DNA from: an uncultured Clostridia bacterium
GTDB lineage: Bacteria > Bacillota > Clostridia > Saccharofermentanales > Saccharofermentanaceae
DNA length: 64,000 nt
Reading direction: 5' to 3'
Assembly (NCBI GenBank): GCA_946537885.1
Contig: CAMNGC010000009.1
Span: forward strand, 21,843 to 85,842
Translations under genes and position numbers: made by a program
The notes under the pieces: generated by a model
What the model saw: only the letters and a program-made list of their open reading frames with translations
The model's database searches: none
What the model was told of the DNA's origin: nothing
In this document: positions 39,562 through 48,963 of the stretch, piece after piece
Layout: the number at the start of each line of letters is the position of its first letter
Position numbering within the stretch: the first letter of the stretch is position 1

Positions 39562-41394
39562 ATGAGCAGATTATCAAATGTTAGCTCAACATTGGCTCAG
39601 GAAACAGTTGAAGAGCTCTATAAGGATATAGAGCGTAACATTCAAACCAGTCAGCCCGGCCTTTGTCCTGTCGATCTGGCAGCAGCTTTCCTGCATCTGA
39701 GTCACGCGCGTTCCTGCGGAAAATGCACACCGTGCCGCGTAGGTCTTGGAAGACTTGAGGAACTAATCAATTCAGTACTTGACGGTAAGGCGGATATGGA
39801 GACGCTTGATGTTATCGAGACCACTGCCGAGAGTATATTCAGGTCAGCAGATTGCGCCATCGGATCAGAAGCTGCAAGAATGGCTGTAAAGGCAGTAAAG
39901 GGATTCAGAGACGATTTTGAAGAGCATATTCTTCATGGAAGATGCAAACTTCAGAATTTTAAGTCCGTTCCCTGCGTATCGGAGTGTCCTGCTCATGTAG
40001 ATATTCCCGGCTATATAGCCCTTATTCACGAAGGCAGATATGCTGATGCGGTTAATCTTATTCGCAAGGATAATCCGCTTCCTGCAACCTGCGGTATGAT
40101 CTGTGAGCATCCCTGCGAGGAGCATTGCAGACGTAAGCTGGTCGATGATGCAATTAACATCAGGGGACTTAAGAGATATGCTGTTGAGCACGAGGGCGAG
40201 ATAAAGAAGCCTGCTTGTGAAGAAGCAACCGGCAAGAAGATCGCTATCATCGGAGGCGGCCCTTCCGGTCTTACAGCAGCTTATTTCCTGTCAAAGATGG
40301 GTCATGAGTGTACTGTCTATGAACAGCGTGATAAGCTGGGCGGAATGCTCCGTTATGGTATTCCCAGCTACAGATTGCCTCGAGAAATACTTGATCGCGA
40401 GATCGAGGGAATGAAGCTGACGGGATTTAAGACGATCACGAACTTCTCTATCGGTAAGGATATGTCTTTCGATGAGTTAAGAAAGCAATATGATGCGGTT
40501 TATATTTCTATTGGTGCTCATATCGATAATAAGATAGGCATCGATGGCGAAGATGCAGACGGTGTAGTGTCAGCTGTTGAAATGCTCCGCGGGATCGGAG
40601 ACGGCAAGATGCCTGACTTCAGCGGCCTGAAGATTGTCGTAGTAGGCGGCGGTAATGTCGCGATGGACGTTGCGAGATCTGCTGTAAGACTCGGAGCCGA
40701 GTCCGTTAAGATCGCATACAGAAGAAGAAAGGCAGATATGACTGCTCTTGCAGAAGAAGTCGAAGGCGCTGTCGCCGACGGCTGCGAGATCATGGAGCTT
40801 AACAGCCCCGTAAGGATCGAGAAGAATGCTGACGGGAAGGTTGCTGCCATCTGGCTTAAGCCCCAGATCGTCGGCGAGGTTAAGTGGGGACGTCCTGCGC
40901 CTGTTAATGCCGATGCACCCGAGGTCAGGATCCCTTGTGATCGTGTTCTTGTTGCGATCGGTCAGGGAATCGAATCTGCCCAATTCGGGGAGGCGGGCAT
41001 CCCGCTTAAGCGTAACAGGATCGCGGCATCTGACGAGGGTGACTTCGAGGGTATCGAGGGCGTATTCTCAGGCGGTGACTGCGTAACCGGACCTGCTACC
41101 GTTATCAAGGCCATTGCCGGAGGTAAGGTAGCCGCGGCCAATATTGATGAATATCTCGGATTCAATCACCTTATCACGAGTGATGTTGAACTTCCTCCTG
41201 TCAGATTTGCTGACAGAGAGCCTATGGGCAGAGTCAATATGACTGAACGTCCTGCAGGGGAGAGAATAAAAGATTTCTGCCTCATGGAGAATTCCATGAC
41301 AGATCAGGAAGCATGTCAGGAATCGGCAAGGTGTCTGCAGTGTGATCACTTCGGATGCGGACTTCTGAAAGGAGGCAGAGAGTTCAAATGGTAA
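39562..41394 (+). CDS. NuoF C-terminal-type 4Fe-4S domain fused to GltD/NfnB-like NAD(P)H oxidoreductase, hydrogenase partner
   Basis: SCGKCTPCRVGLGRLEEL (NADH_4Fe-4S) then GltD-like region (IAIIGGGPSGLTAAYFLSKMGHECTVYEQRDKLGGMLRYGIPSYRLP); directly upstream of the hydrogenase. Confidence 0.85.
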   Translation: MSRLSNVSSTLAQETVEELYKDIERNIQTSQPGLCPVDLAAAFLHLSHARSCGKCTPCRVGLGRLEELINSVLDGKADMETLDVIETTAESIFRSADCAIGSEAARMAVKAVKGFRDDFEEHILHGRCKLQNFKSVPCVSECPAHVDIPGYIALIHEGRYADAVNLIRKDNPLPATCGMICEHPCEEHCRRKLVDDAINIRGLKRYAVEHEGEIKKPACEEATGKKIAIIGGGPSGLTAAYFLSKMGHECTVYEQRDKLGGMLRYGIPSYRLPREILDREIEGMKLTGFKTITNFSIGKDMSFDELRKQYDAVYISIGAHIDNKIGIDGEDADGVVSAVEMLRGIGDGKMPDFSGLKIVVVGGGNVAMDVARSAVRLGAESVKIAYRRRKADMTALAEEVEGAVADGCEIMELNSPVRIEKNADGKVAAIWLKPQIVGEVKWGRPAPVNADAPEVRIPCDRVLVAIGQGIESAQFGEAGIPLKRNRIAASDEGDFEGIEGVFSGGDCVTGPATVIKAIAGGKVAAANIDEYLGFNHLITSDVELPPVRFADREPMGRVNMTERPAGERIKDFCLMENSMTDQEACQESARCLQCDHFGCGLLKGGREFKW

Positions 41395-43121
41395 ATGTTA
41401 CTATTGACGGTAAGAAGATAAGTGTACCCGAGGGTACTACAATACTTAAGGCGGCCAAAGAATTGGGGATCAACATTCCCACCCTCTGCTACTGGGAAGG
41501 TCTCAACGAGATCGGTGCCTGCAGAGTTTGTGTTGTTGAGGTCGAGGGCAATATCCGACTCCCCGCAGCCTGCAATACTCCCGTAGAAGAGGGAATGGTT
41601 GTAAGAACAAATACCAAGAAGGTAAGGGATGCCCGTAAAGCTAATGTCGAGCTGATCCTTTCAGAGCATAACAGTAACTGTACAGCTTGCGTCAGAAGCG
41701 GCAACTGCTCGCTCCAGAAGCTGGCCAACGAGTTCAATGTGGGAGAGATCCCTTACCGTAAGCACCTTCAGGAGAAGAAGGGAAATACATCTTTCCCTCT
41801 TATCCATGATTACACCAGATGTATCAAATGTATGCGCTGTATCCAGGTGTGCGACAAGATCCAGGCTTCAAGTATCTGGGATCTTGTTAATACCGGATCA
41901 AGATCTACAGTTGATCTTGCTTCTTCTTATTCACTTGAAGAATCCAAGTGCGCTCTCTGCGGTCAGTGCATCACTCACTGTCCCGTCGGCGCTCTTAAGG
42001 AGAGAGATGATACGGACAGAGCTATCGATGCCCTTGAGGATCCGGATAAGATCACGGTTATCCAGATCGCGCCATCTATCAGAACTGCATGGGGTGAGGC
42101 CTTCGGACTTTCTCCCGAGGAAGCAACTGTCAACAGGCTTGCGGCTTGTCTTAAGGAGATCGGATTTGATTATGTTTTCGATACGAATTTCTCTGCTGAC
42201 CTGACCATTATGGAGGAGGGAAGCGAGTTCCTCTCAAGGCTTGGTGACAAGGAGAACAACAAGTTCCCCATGTTCACATCATGCTGCCCCGGCTGGGTAA
42301 GATTCGTAAAGGCCAACTATCCTGAGTTTATCGATAATCTGTCTACTGCCAAGTCGCCTCAGCAGATGTTTGGTGCAGTTACAAAGAGTTATTTTGCCGA
42401 GCAGATCGGTGTAGATCCTTCAAAGATCTGTTCTATCTCGATAATGCCATGTCTTGCTAAGAAGCACGAGTGCGCTATTCCCGTCATGAATGATGCATGC
42501 GGTGATCCGGATGTGGATATCGTTCTGACGACAAGAGAAGTTGACAGATTGATCAAGTCTGAGCATGTCGATCCCGCTAACCTGAGCGATATCGAGCTGG
42601 ATTCACCTCTTGGCATCGGAAGTGGTGCCGGTAATATTTTCGGTGCAACAGGCGGTGTTATGGAGGCGGCGTTAAGAACTGCGTATAATCTCGTTACCGG
42701 CAGTAACCCTGATCCTGACGCCTTCAAGGCGGTAAGAGGTCAGCAGGGCTGGAAGGAAGCTGAGTTTGATCTGGCCGGCTCTACTCTTAAGATCGCGGTT
42801 GCGAATGGCTTGGGCAATGCGGCCAAGTTGCTTGATGCACTTAAGAAGGGCGAAGTGGAGTATGATTTTGTTGAGATCATGGCCTGCCCCGGAGGTTGTG
42901 TCGGCGGTGGCGGACAGCCTATCCACGAGCAGTGTGAGATGGCGCCTCTCAGAGCTCCGGTGCTCTATCAGCAGGATGCGGATATGAAGCTTCGTTTCTC
43001 TCATGAGAACCCCTCGATCACAAAGATCTATGAAGAGTATTTTGGCAAACCTTTGTCTGAGAAGTCTCACCATCTGCTGCATACGGACCACCACAAGTGG
43101 ACTATGCCTAACGGTAACTGA
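41388..43121 (+). CDS. [FeFe] hydrogenase catalytic subunit
   Basis: N-terminal [2Fe-2S] and 4Fe-4S domains, H-cluster motifs TSCCPGWVRF, MPCLAKKHE, MACPGGCVGGGGQP. Confidence 0.95.
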   Translation: MVNVTIDGKKISVPEGTTILKAAKELGINIPTLCYWEGLNEIGACRVCVVEVEGNIRLPAACNTPVEEGMVVRTNTKKVRDARKANVELILSEHNSNCTACVRSGNCSLQKLANEFNVGEIPYRKHLQEKKGNTSFPLIHDYTRCIKCMRCIQVCDKIQASSIWDLVNTGSRSTVDLASSYSLEESKCALCGQCITHCPVGALKERDDTDRAIDALEDPDKITVIQIAPSIRTAWGEAFGLSPEEATVNRLAACLKEIGFDYVFDTNFSADLTIMEEGSEFLSRLGDKENNKFPMFTSCCPGWVRFVKANYPEFIDNLSTAKSPQQMFGAVTKSYFAEQIGVDPSKICSISIMPCLAKKHECAIPVMNDACGDPDVDIVLTTREVDRLIKSEHVDPANLSDIELDSPLGIGSGAGNIFGATGGVMEAALRTAYNLVTGSNPDPDAFKAVRGQQGWKEAEFDLAGSTLKIAVANGLGNAAKLLDALKKGEVEYDFVEIMACPGGCVGGGGQPIHEQCEMAPLRAPVLYQQDADMKLRFSHENPSITKIYEEYFGKPLSEKSHHLLHTDHHKWTMPNGN

Positions 43122-43138
43122 TAAGTTGAATCCTTTTG

Positions 43139-43166
43139 AGGGACTGTCCGTCGGACAGTCCCTTTT
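43139..43166 (+). terminator. Rho-independent terminator after hydrogenase
   Basis: AGGGACTGTCCG-T-CGGACAGTCCCTTTT. Confidence 0.85.
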
Positions 43167-43237
43167 AGTATCAGCGAAAAGCTTTGGAACTCGCCGTAAG
43201 CTACTGTGCCAAGCGCTACTCCTAATGCCTTAGCGTA

Positions 43238-43561
43238 TCTTCACGGAAAGCTTGGGATAAAGATTTAAGCAAAGGCTTAAGCATGTTGCTTAAGGTTCTG
43301 CTTAAAAGTGGCGGTTTTTCACACAAGGCTTCACCATGATGCTTAAGGATCTGCTTAAATTCATGACCACAGAGACAGCAAATCTGTTGACGGCGAGGGC
43401 GGCGACAACTCAGGCGACAACGATTCCGCTTTTTTGTTGTCGCTCCCGGTGTTGCGAGCGCTGATTCGAAGGCAACGACAACTCAGGCGACAACGATTCT
43501 GCTGTTGACGGCAGCCTTGATCATGACCACAGAAAAGTCAGATTTCTCATTCTCTGTGGTC
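43238..43561. repeat. Composite intergenic repeat locus A (TCTTCACGG / GCTTAAG / CGACAA-TTGTCG / GACCACAGA modules)
   Basis: 22-bp and 20-bp blocks identical to locus B; internal 24-bp direct repeats at 43403 and 43476; several hairpins. Confidence 0.75.
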
Positions 43562-43776
43562 AATGTGCTTCGGTACATCTTTCGAGACGGAGCCAAGAGT
43601 CCAAAAAACTCACATCAGCCAAATCTGTCGGGGAGAATTCCTAGGATTCCGCGAATACCCATTTTTATTACAATAATCACACATTTTTCGCCAGAATCCG
43701 ATATTAGTTATCCTTCTCGAAAAGTATAATTACATACATCAAGTGAAAACTGCTCCCGCAGAGAAAGTAGGTAGCT

Positions 43777-44391
43777 ATGACTGAGAAAGAGAAGATGCTG
43801 GCAGGGAAGATCTATGATCCCGCTGATTCTGTACTGGCAGAACTGAGAGCAAAGGCCCACGGGCTTTGCATGAGATATAATCAGATCCCGGAGACGGACA
43901 ATTCCCGTAATGAGCTGCTTGCTGAGCTTATTCCGGAGCTTGGGGAAAATGTCAATCTTCAGGGACCGATACAATTTGATTATGGCTGCTTCACGACTAT
44001 AGGCGACAATACTTATGCCAATTTTAATCTTACAGTATTGGATGTATGTCCCGTTAAGATCGGAAGTAATGTCTTTTTCGGCCCGAATGTGTCAATACTG
44101 ACGGCTGTGCATCCGATAAGATATCAGGATCGTAATGCTTATTTCAGACCTGACGGAGTTATGACGGACAAGGAATATGCCAAGCCGATCACCATAGGTG
44201 ACAACTGCTGGTTCGGCGGAAATGTAACGGTTCTTGGCGGAGTTCACATAGGCGAAGGCAGTGTAATCGGTGCCGGCAGCGTTGTGACCCATGATATTCC
44301 GGCCGGAGTTGTGGCAGCAGGTGTTCCTTGCAGAGTCATCCGTGAGATCAGTGATGCGGATTCTCTTGAGAATCATCCTGAATTATTCTGA
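43777..44391 (+). CDS. Maltose/galactoside O-acetyltransferase
   Basis: Hexapeptide repeats, NFNLTVLDVCPVKIGSNVFFGPNVSILTAVHP. Confidence 0.92.
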   Translation: MTEKEKMLAGKIYDPADSVLAELRAKAHGLCMRYNQIPETDNSRNELLAELIPELGENVNLQGPIQFDYGCFTTIGDNTYANFNLTVLDVCPVKIGSNVFFGPNVSILTAVHPIRYQDRNAYFRPDGVMTDKEYAKPITIGDNCWFGGNVTVLGGVHIGEGSVIGAGSVVTHDIPAGVVAAGVPCRVIREISDADSLENHPELF

Positions 44392-44472
44392 AAAAAGACC
44401 AATCACATTTGGCGGTGAAGCAGCCTGATATAGTATAATTAAAGGGTACTTATGGCACGGAGGTTTATGACT

Positions 44473-44670
44473 ATGGAGAATTATACTATCTGTAATTGTA
44501 TGCAGGTTACACGTTTTGATGTCGAAGAAGCAATGCACGATCATGATAATTTCGGCAGTGTAGAAGAGGCTTTCAAGGAAGTTCAGGCGCAGACACAGTG
44601 CTCTACCGGCTGTGGCGGTTGCTACAGCAAGATACTTGACGCAATCTCGGACGTGATGCACGGCTATTGA
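44473..44670 (+). CDS. BFD-like [2Fe-2S]-binding protein
   Basis: ICNCMQVT ... CSTGCGGCYSKI; ORF 44452..44670, likely start at MENYTICNC. Confidence 0.8.
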   Translation: MENYTICNCMQVTRFDVEEAMHDHDNFGSVEEAFKEVQAQTQCSTGCGGCYSKILDAISDVMHGY

Positions 44671-44718
44671 TGCTGCTAATCCAAATGAATCTAAATGAAA
44701 TCAAATGAAAGAAATTGT

Positions 44719-44747
44719 TTGACAATGAAATTAGCACTTGCTAATAT
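44719..44747 (+). promoter_or_regulatory. Promoter of DeoR-family gene, overlapping a palindrome
   Basis: TTGACA-17-TAATAT; ATTAGCA-CT-TGCTAAT between/over the elements; only 8 nt from -10 to the ATG. Confidence 0.7.
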
Positions 44748-44755
44748 CAGAATGT

Positions 44756-45529
44756 ATGATTAATTTGGAACGCAGAAAACAGATACTTGAGATTTTGGCT
44801 GAGGAAGGCTCGATCAGGACGAACGAGCTGTCGCTCAGGCTCGGGGTTACGGGCGCTACGATCCGTACTGATCTTCGAGACCTTGAGAGAGAAGGTGCTA
44901 TCGAGCGCTTCCACGGCGGTCTTCGTTTGCCTGAACAGCACAGGATCGAGATCGGCGAGAACTATATGGTCCGCTCGGTCATGAATGTTGATCTTAAGGA
45001 TAAGATCGGAAGAGCCGCCGCCCAGTATGTTAAGAGTGGTGACACGATCTTTATGGATGCAAGTTCAACTGCTTTTCATATGATTCGCTATTTGAAGAAT
45101 ACAGATGATGTAACTGTTATAACCAACGGCATTCATACGGCTATGGAACTTCAGCGCAATAATAATTTCAAGTCGATCATCTTGATAGGCGGTATGTTAA
45201 GACCTCACTCGGGTTCTATCGAGGGGGTAGTCAGCCGTGAGATGTTGAGCCGTTTGTCGGCCGAGTCCTATTTTGTATCCGGCAACGGATTTACTGTCGA
45301 GGGCGGACTCTCGGGCAATAACTTTTTCGAGCTGGAACTTAAGAGGATCTGTGTGGAGAGGAGCAAGAATATCGTCGCTCTCGTAGATTCCACCAAGATC
45401 GGTCACAGTTCGGCTTCCGTCTTTATCAGTACAAATCGTATAGATACTTTGATCACCGATGACGGCCTGTCCGCGGAGAATCGTTTGGCTTGCCGTAAGG
45501 CGGGGATCAATCTGGTAATAGGTAAGTGA
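44756..45529 (+). CDS. DeoR-family transcriptional regulator
   Basis: ERRKQILEILAEEGSIRTNELSLRLGVTGATIRTDLRDLEREGAIERFHGG. Confidence 0.93.
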   Translation: MINLERRKQILEILAEEGSIRTNELSLRLGVTGATIRTDLRDLEREGAIERFHGGLRLPEQHRIEIGENYMVRSVMNVDLKDKIGRAAAQYVKSGDTIFMDASSTAFHMIRYLKNTDDVTVITNGIHTAMELQRNNNFKSIILIGGMLRPHSGSIEGVVSREMLSRLSAESYFVSGNGFTVEGGLSGNNFFELELKRICVERSKNIVALVDSTKIGHSSASVFISTNRIDTLITDDGLSAENRLACRKAGINLVIGK

Positions 45530-45582
45530 GATCAGCCGAAGCCACGGCAATTATTTGGCAACCAGAGCTAATCTACGTATTT

Positions 45583-46512
45583 TTACTTGCTTCCGTATCT
45601 TAGCTTATATTGCTTCGGTGTCATCATACGGCGTTTCCTGAACTGGGCGATATAATAACTGGTATTCGAATAGCCGACCGCCATTGCAATGTCTGCTACG
45701 GGCATGTCGGTGTTACGAAGGAGAACCTCACTCTCATCGATCCTTTTGCGGTTAAGATATTCGGAGAAAGTAAGGTTCATGGTGTTTTTGAAGAATCTCG
45801 AAAAGTAACTGTAGCTCATGCCGGCAATTTCCGCCATTTCTTCTGCCGTCAGATTGTCCATATAGCGCTCATTAACGATCTCGAGAACGTTCCCGATCCT
45901 TGATATCCCGGCTCGATCTGCAACCTTGTCGCGAGTCAGTACGTTCGCATCCTTCCACTGACGCAGGATATAAAGCGACAGGAAGGCGAGATGAGATCTG
46001 ACGGCCAGCTTATAGAATCTGACCTGTTCAGTACATTCCTCCACAAGACTATCGAAAATAAGCGAGATGTCACGAGCGCTGTGATGTCTGGAATTAGGAT
46101 TACCGCCGTGGGTATAAAAATTCTTCATCCTAAAGACACGGAGCTTATCGCCGGGAAGGATATACTTCAGATCGTCGCTGGAAAGGGCTGAGGAGAAGAT
46201 ATAGTTCTGATCAAAGTCCAGGAGGATATATTCGCTGTCATCAGATGCGGGAATTATCTCGTGATGCTCTCCCGGAAGGATTATGATAAAGTCCTCCTTG
46301 TCGAGCTTGTAACTGCTGCTTCCAATAGTAACTGTCAGATCTGAACTTAGCGACTTAACCATCTCAACATAATTATGGTAATGCCAAGGCATTTCAGAAC
46401 TGCTTCTTATGCATTTGAACATCTCGCCGCAGTCATTACGGATATCTTCAAATACCGCCTTGGGGCGGTTTGTAATTGAAACGAATGTTGCATTTGTACT
46501 ATTGTTTGTCAT
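45583..46512 (-). CDS. AraC-family transcriptional regulator
   Basis: Cupin-like N-terminus, double HTH (LTAEEMAEIAGMSYSYFSRFFKNTMNLTFSEYLNRKRI...VADIAMAVGYSNTSYYIAQFRK). Confidence 0.93.
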   Translation of the reverse strand: MTNNSTNATFVSITNRPKAVFEDIRNDCGEMFKCIRSSSEMPWHYHNYVEMVKSLSSDLTVTIGSSSYKLDKEDFIIILPGEHHEIIPASDDSEYILLDFDQNYIFSSALSSDDLKYILPGDKLRVFRMKNFYTHGGNPNSRHHSARDISLIFDSLVEECTEQVRFYKLAVRSHLAFLSLYILRQWKDANVLTRDKVADRAGISRIGNVLEIVNERYMDNLTAEEMAEIAGMSYSYFSRFFKNTMNLTFSEYLNRKRIDESEVLLRNTDMPVADIAMAVGYSNTSYYIAQFRKRRMMTPKQYKLRYGSK

Positions 46513-46679
46513 AATACTCCTGTTTATAGTGTTTTAGCTCACTAAAGTGCAATGGTCAAAATTGTTGCACATTCCTATAATAATAGTGAATTTTTGCAGT
46601 TGCAAGTGTATGCGTGAAAAATTTTCGATATGTATGTATAATTAAAATGTTTTTTTATAGCTATTAAGAGGTGTTGAAT

Positions 46680-48953
46680 ATGCAGGTGAATTCCATCACG
46701 TTACCGAGTTGGCTCGGGAACAAGGCCGTTTTCCAGCAGGGAGTGCCGTTTTATATTGACGGTAAGGCTGCCCCCAGCGCCACTGTCACCCTTGAGATAG
46801 TCAAGGATCCGACTGATGGAAGGCGAGTATCCAAACTTGATGCTGACTATGGTGTTATCTTAAGTCTTGAGACGACTACATCTGCCAAGGGCAATTTCAG
46901 ATTCAATGTTCCTGCCTATAAGGCCTCTTCGGATACTTATACATTCGTTTTCAAGTGTTTTGGGGAATCGGTCTCCTATAACGACATCAGATGCGGTGAT
47001 GTCTGGGTCTTCTTAGGTTCCGGACTTCCGGCTATTCCCATGAGCCATGCAAATGCACCGGCGGCTCCTCTTAAGAGAGGGGTAATGAGTAATCTCAGAT
47101 TCTTTACTCCGGCCAGATCCGGTCTTGAGAGTCATGAAGAGGATATTGCTTTTGAGCCCAAGGAGCATTTCAGCGAGGCGGAGTGGATAAGGATCGAGGA
47201 CACCAAAGCTCTGTCTAATGTATCATCCACCTGCTTTGCTTTCGCTTATTCATTGGCTGATCAGATCCAGTATCCGGTGGGTGTTGTAGATCTTTCTGCC
47301 GATAATTCCACGATCCTTAATTGGATCTCCGATGATGCCATTGCCAATCAGACGGCTCTCAGGGATTATATCGAGGAACTGGGGCTTCTTACCGATGAGG
47401 CCAGATATCAGTCTCTGATCGCGGGGGACCGTAAGAAGAGGAAGACCGCTAAGCTTGAGACGGAAGTGTCTCAGGGCAAGAGCTTCTTTGATTTTGATCT
47501 GGAGAAGAGCGACGAGCTTAATAAGCTTCACGGCGAAGATACTACGGCTGAAGCGTTGGCGAAGATGGGAGATCTCGATTTCCCCTCGTCAAGCAATTCC
47601 ACGATGCGAGGCAAGCCTGTTGCTAACGAGAAGAAGGAGACGACGGTCTCTGCCAGCAGCGCCATGAATCTTGACTTCGGAATGATCTCTGAGATCAGAG
47701 TCAAGACTGACAAAAAGGCGGAGGATTCGCGCTTCATCAAGTTCAAGTATCGTCCTTCGGTTTACTGGAGATCCAAACTCTATCCTGTGAGGCAGATGAC
47801 GATCCGCGGTATCTGCTATTCGCCTGATACTGATGAGAGTATGTTCGGAAGATATGACCTGCTGCTTATGGGATTGCTGGAGACATTGGCTTCCAACTTC
47901 GAACCCAGAGAAGTCTACGAGGATGAGCTTATGCCATCCATGCTCTTCGTTGCAATGCATCCGGGCAGCGTGGATTACGAACATCCCTATAAAGTCATCG
48001 AGTTTAATGAGAATCTTACGGCCTTCACGAGAAGACTTGCCATGCCTACGGGCATCATCAGTCTTCATGATCTTTTATTGCCCGATAAGACAAAGAGCTT
48101 TACCTTGGGAACGAGGCTTGCCGTAATTGCTCTTGGTATTCATTTCACGCCTAAGATGCCTGCTTCATGCCCGGAGTGCATAGGTGTTGAGAAGGCCGGT
48201 AACAAGTTGATACTTAAGTTCAATAATCTGGGCGACGGTCTGCGTCTTGCCGAGGGTGAGACAGAGCTTCGTGGCTTTGCCGTCTGCGGTCAGGACAGGA
48301 TCTTCTATCCGGCTCAGGCCAGGATCCTTCACGGCGTCCGTGTAATGGTCTGGAGAGATGATATCAGTGATCCCGTATCGGTAACTTACGGTTTCCAGCC
48401 TTTCCCGCATGAGGCCACATTCCGCAATCTGAACGATCTGCCTGTACTTCCTTTCAGATTTGACAGGGAGCCTGCGTTTTATTCGCCGGATCTTTTCTTC
48501 AATAATTGTGACAAGCTGGAATTTGTCGGAATGAGACATGCCGGAGATGAGTTCGAGAAGCTCAAAGTCTACAAGACATTTAAGGGCAACGGTGTAATAA
48601 CCGAGGATACTTTGAATAAGACAGAGGGAAGCGCTTCTCTTCATATCAGATACGAGACTGAGAACTCTCTTTACGGTTTTGAGCCGAATCTGGAGTATGC
48701 GTCCCTTTTCGCTCCGATAACAATTTATGGTAAGAATAAATTGCTGGTTGATGTGTTTAATCCCGAGCAGAAAAAGAAGAAGCTTAAAGTGGATTCTTTT
48801 GGTGAATGCGAGATAAGACAACAACTGACATGGCAGACGCTGACTCTCGAATACAGGGGGGAGGGTGATATCGTGATCGATCACCTGAGATTCCTTATCG
48901 AAGACAGTGACAGGAATGGCGAGATATACATAGATAATATCCGCTTTGAATAG
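46680..48953 (+). CDS. Sialate-O-acetylesterase-like protein lacking catalytic motifs (putative pseudoenzyme)
   Basis: VFQQGVPFYIDGKAAPSATVTLEI, CGDVWVFLGSGLPAI, YPVGVVDLSADNSTILNWIS align to the sialate esterase framework but the GQSNM block reads GSGLP. Confidence 0.65.
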   Translation: MQVNSITLPSWLGNKAVFQQGVPFYIDGKAAPSATVTLEIVKDPTDGRRVSKLDADYGVILSLETTTSAKGNFRFNVPAYKASSDTYTFVFKCFGESVSYNDIRCGDVWVFLGSGLPAIPMSHANAPAAPLKRGVMSNLRFFTPARSGLESHEEDIAFEPKEHFSEAEWIRIEDTKALSNVSSTCFAFAYSLADQIQYPVGVVDLSADNSTILNWISDDAIANQTALRDYIEELGLLTDEARYQSLIAGDRKKRKTAKLETEVSQGKSFFDFDLEKSDELNKLHGEDTTAEALAKMGDLDFPSSSNSTMRGKPVANEKKETTVSASSAMNLDFGMISEIRVKTDKKAEDSRFIKFKYRPSVYWRSKLYPVRQMTIRGICYSPDTDESMFGRYDLLLMGLLETLASNFEPREVYEDELMPSMLFVAMHPGSVDYEHPYKVIEFNENLTAFTRRLAMPTGIISLHDLLLPDKTKSFTLGTRLAVIALGIHFTPKMPASCPECIGVEKAGNKLILKFNNLGDGLRLAEGETELRGFAVCGQDRIFYPAQARILHGVRVMVWRDDISDPVSVTYGFQPFPHEATFRNLNDLPVLPFRFDREPAFYSPDLFFNNCDKLEFVGMRHAGDEFEKLKVYKTFKGNGVITEDTLNKTEGSASLHIRYETENSLYGFEPNLEYASLFAPITIYGKNKLLVDVFNPEQKKKKLKVDSFGECEIRQQLTWQTLTLEYRGEGDIVIDHLRFLIEDSDRNGEIYIDNIRFE

Positions 48954-48963
48954 GAGTAAATGA

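Noticed and set aside
43403-43499. Possible CRISPR-like repeats (24-bp repeat twice)
   Set aside because: Only two copies, irregular flanks and no cas genes; better explained as part of the intergenic repeat family
43505-43729. 74-aa ORF in intergenic region after repeat locus A
   Set aside because: Overlaps repeat hairpins, no RBS and no recognisable features
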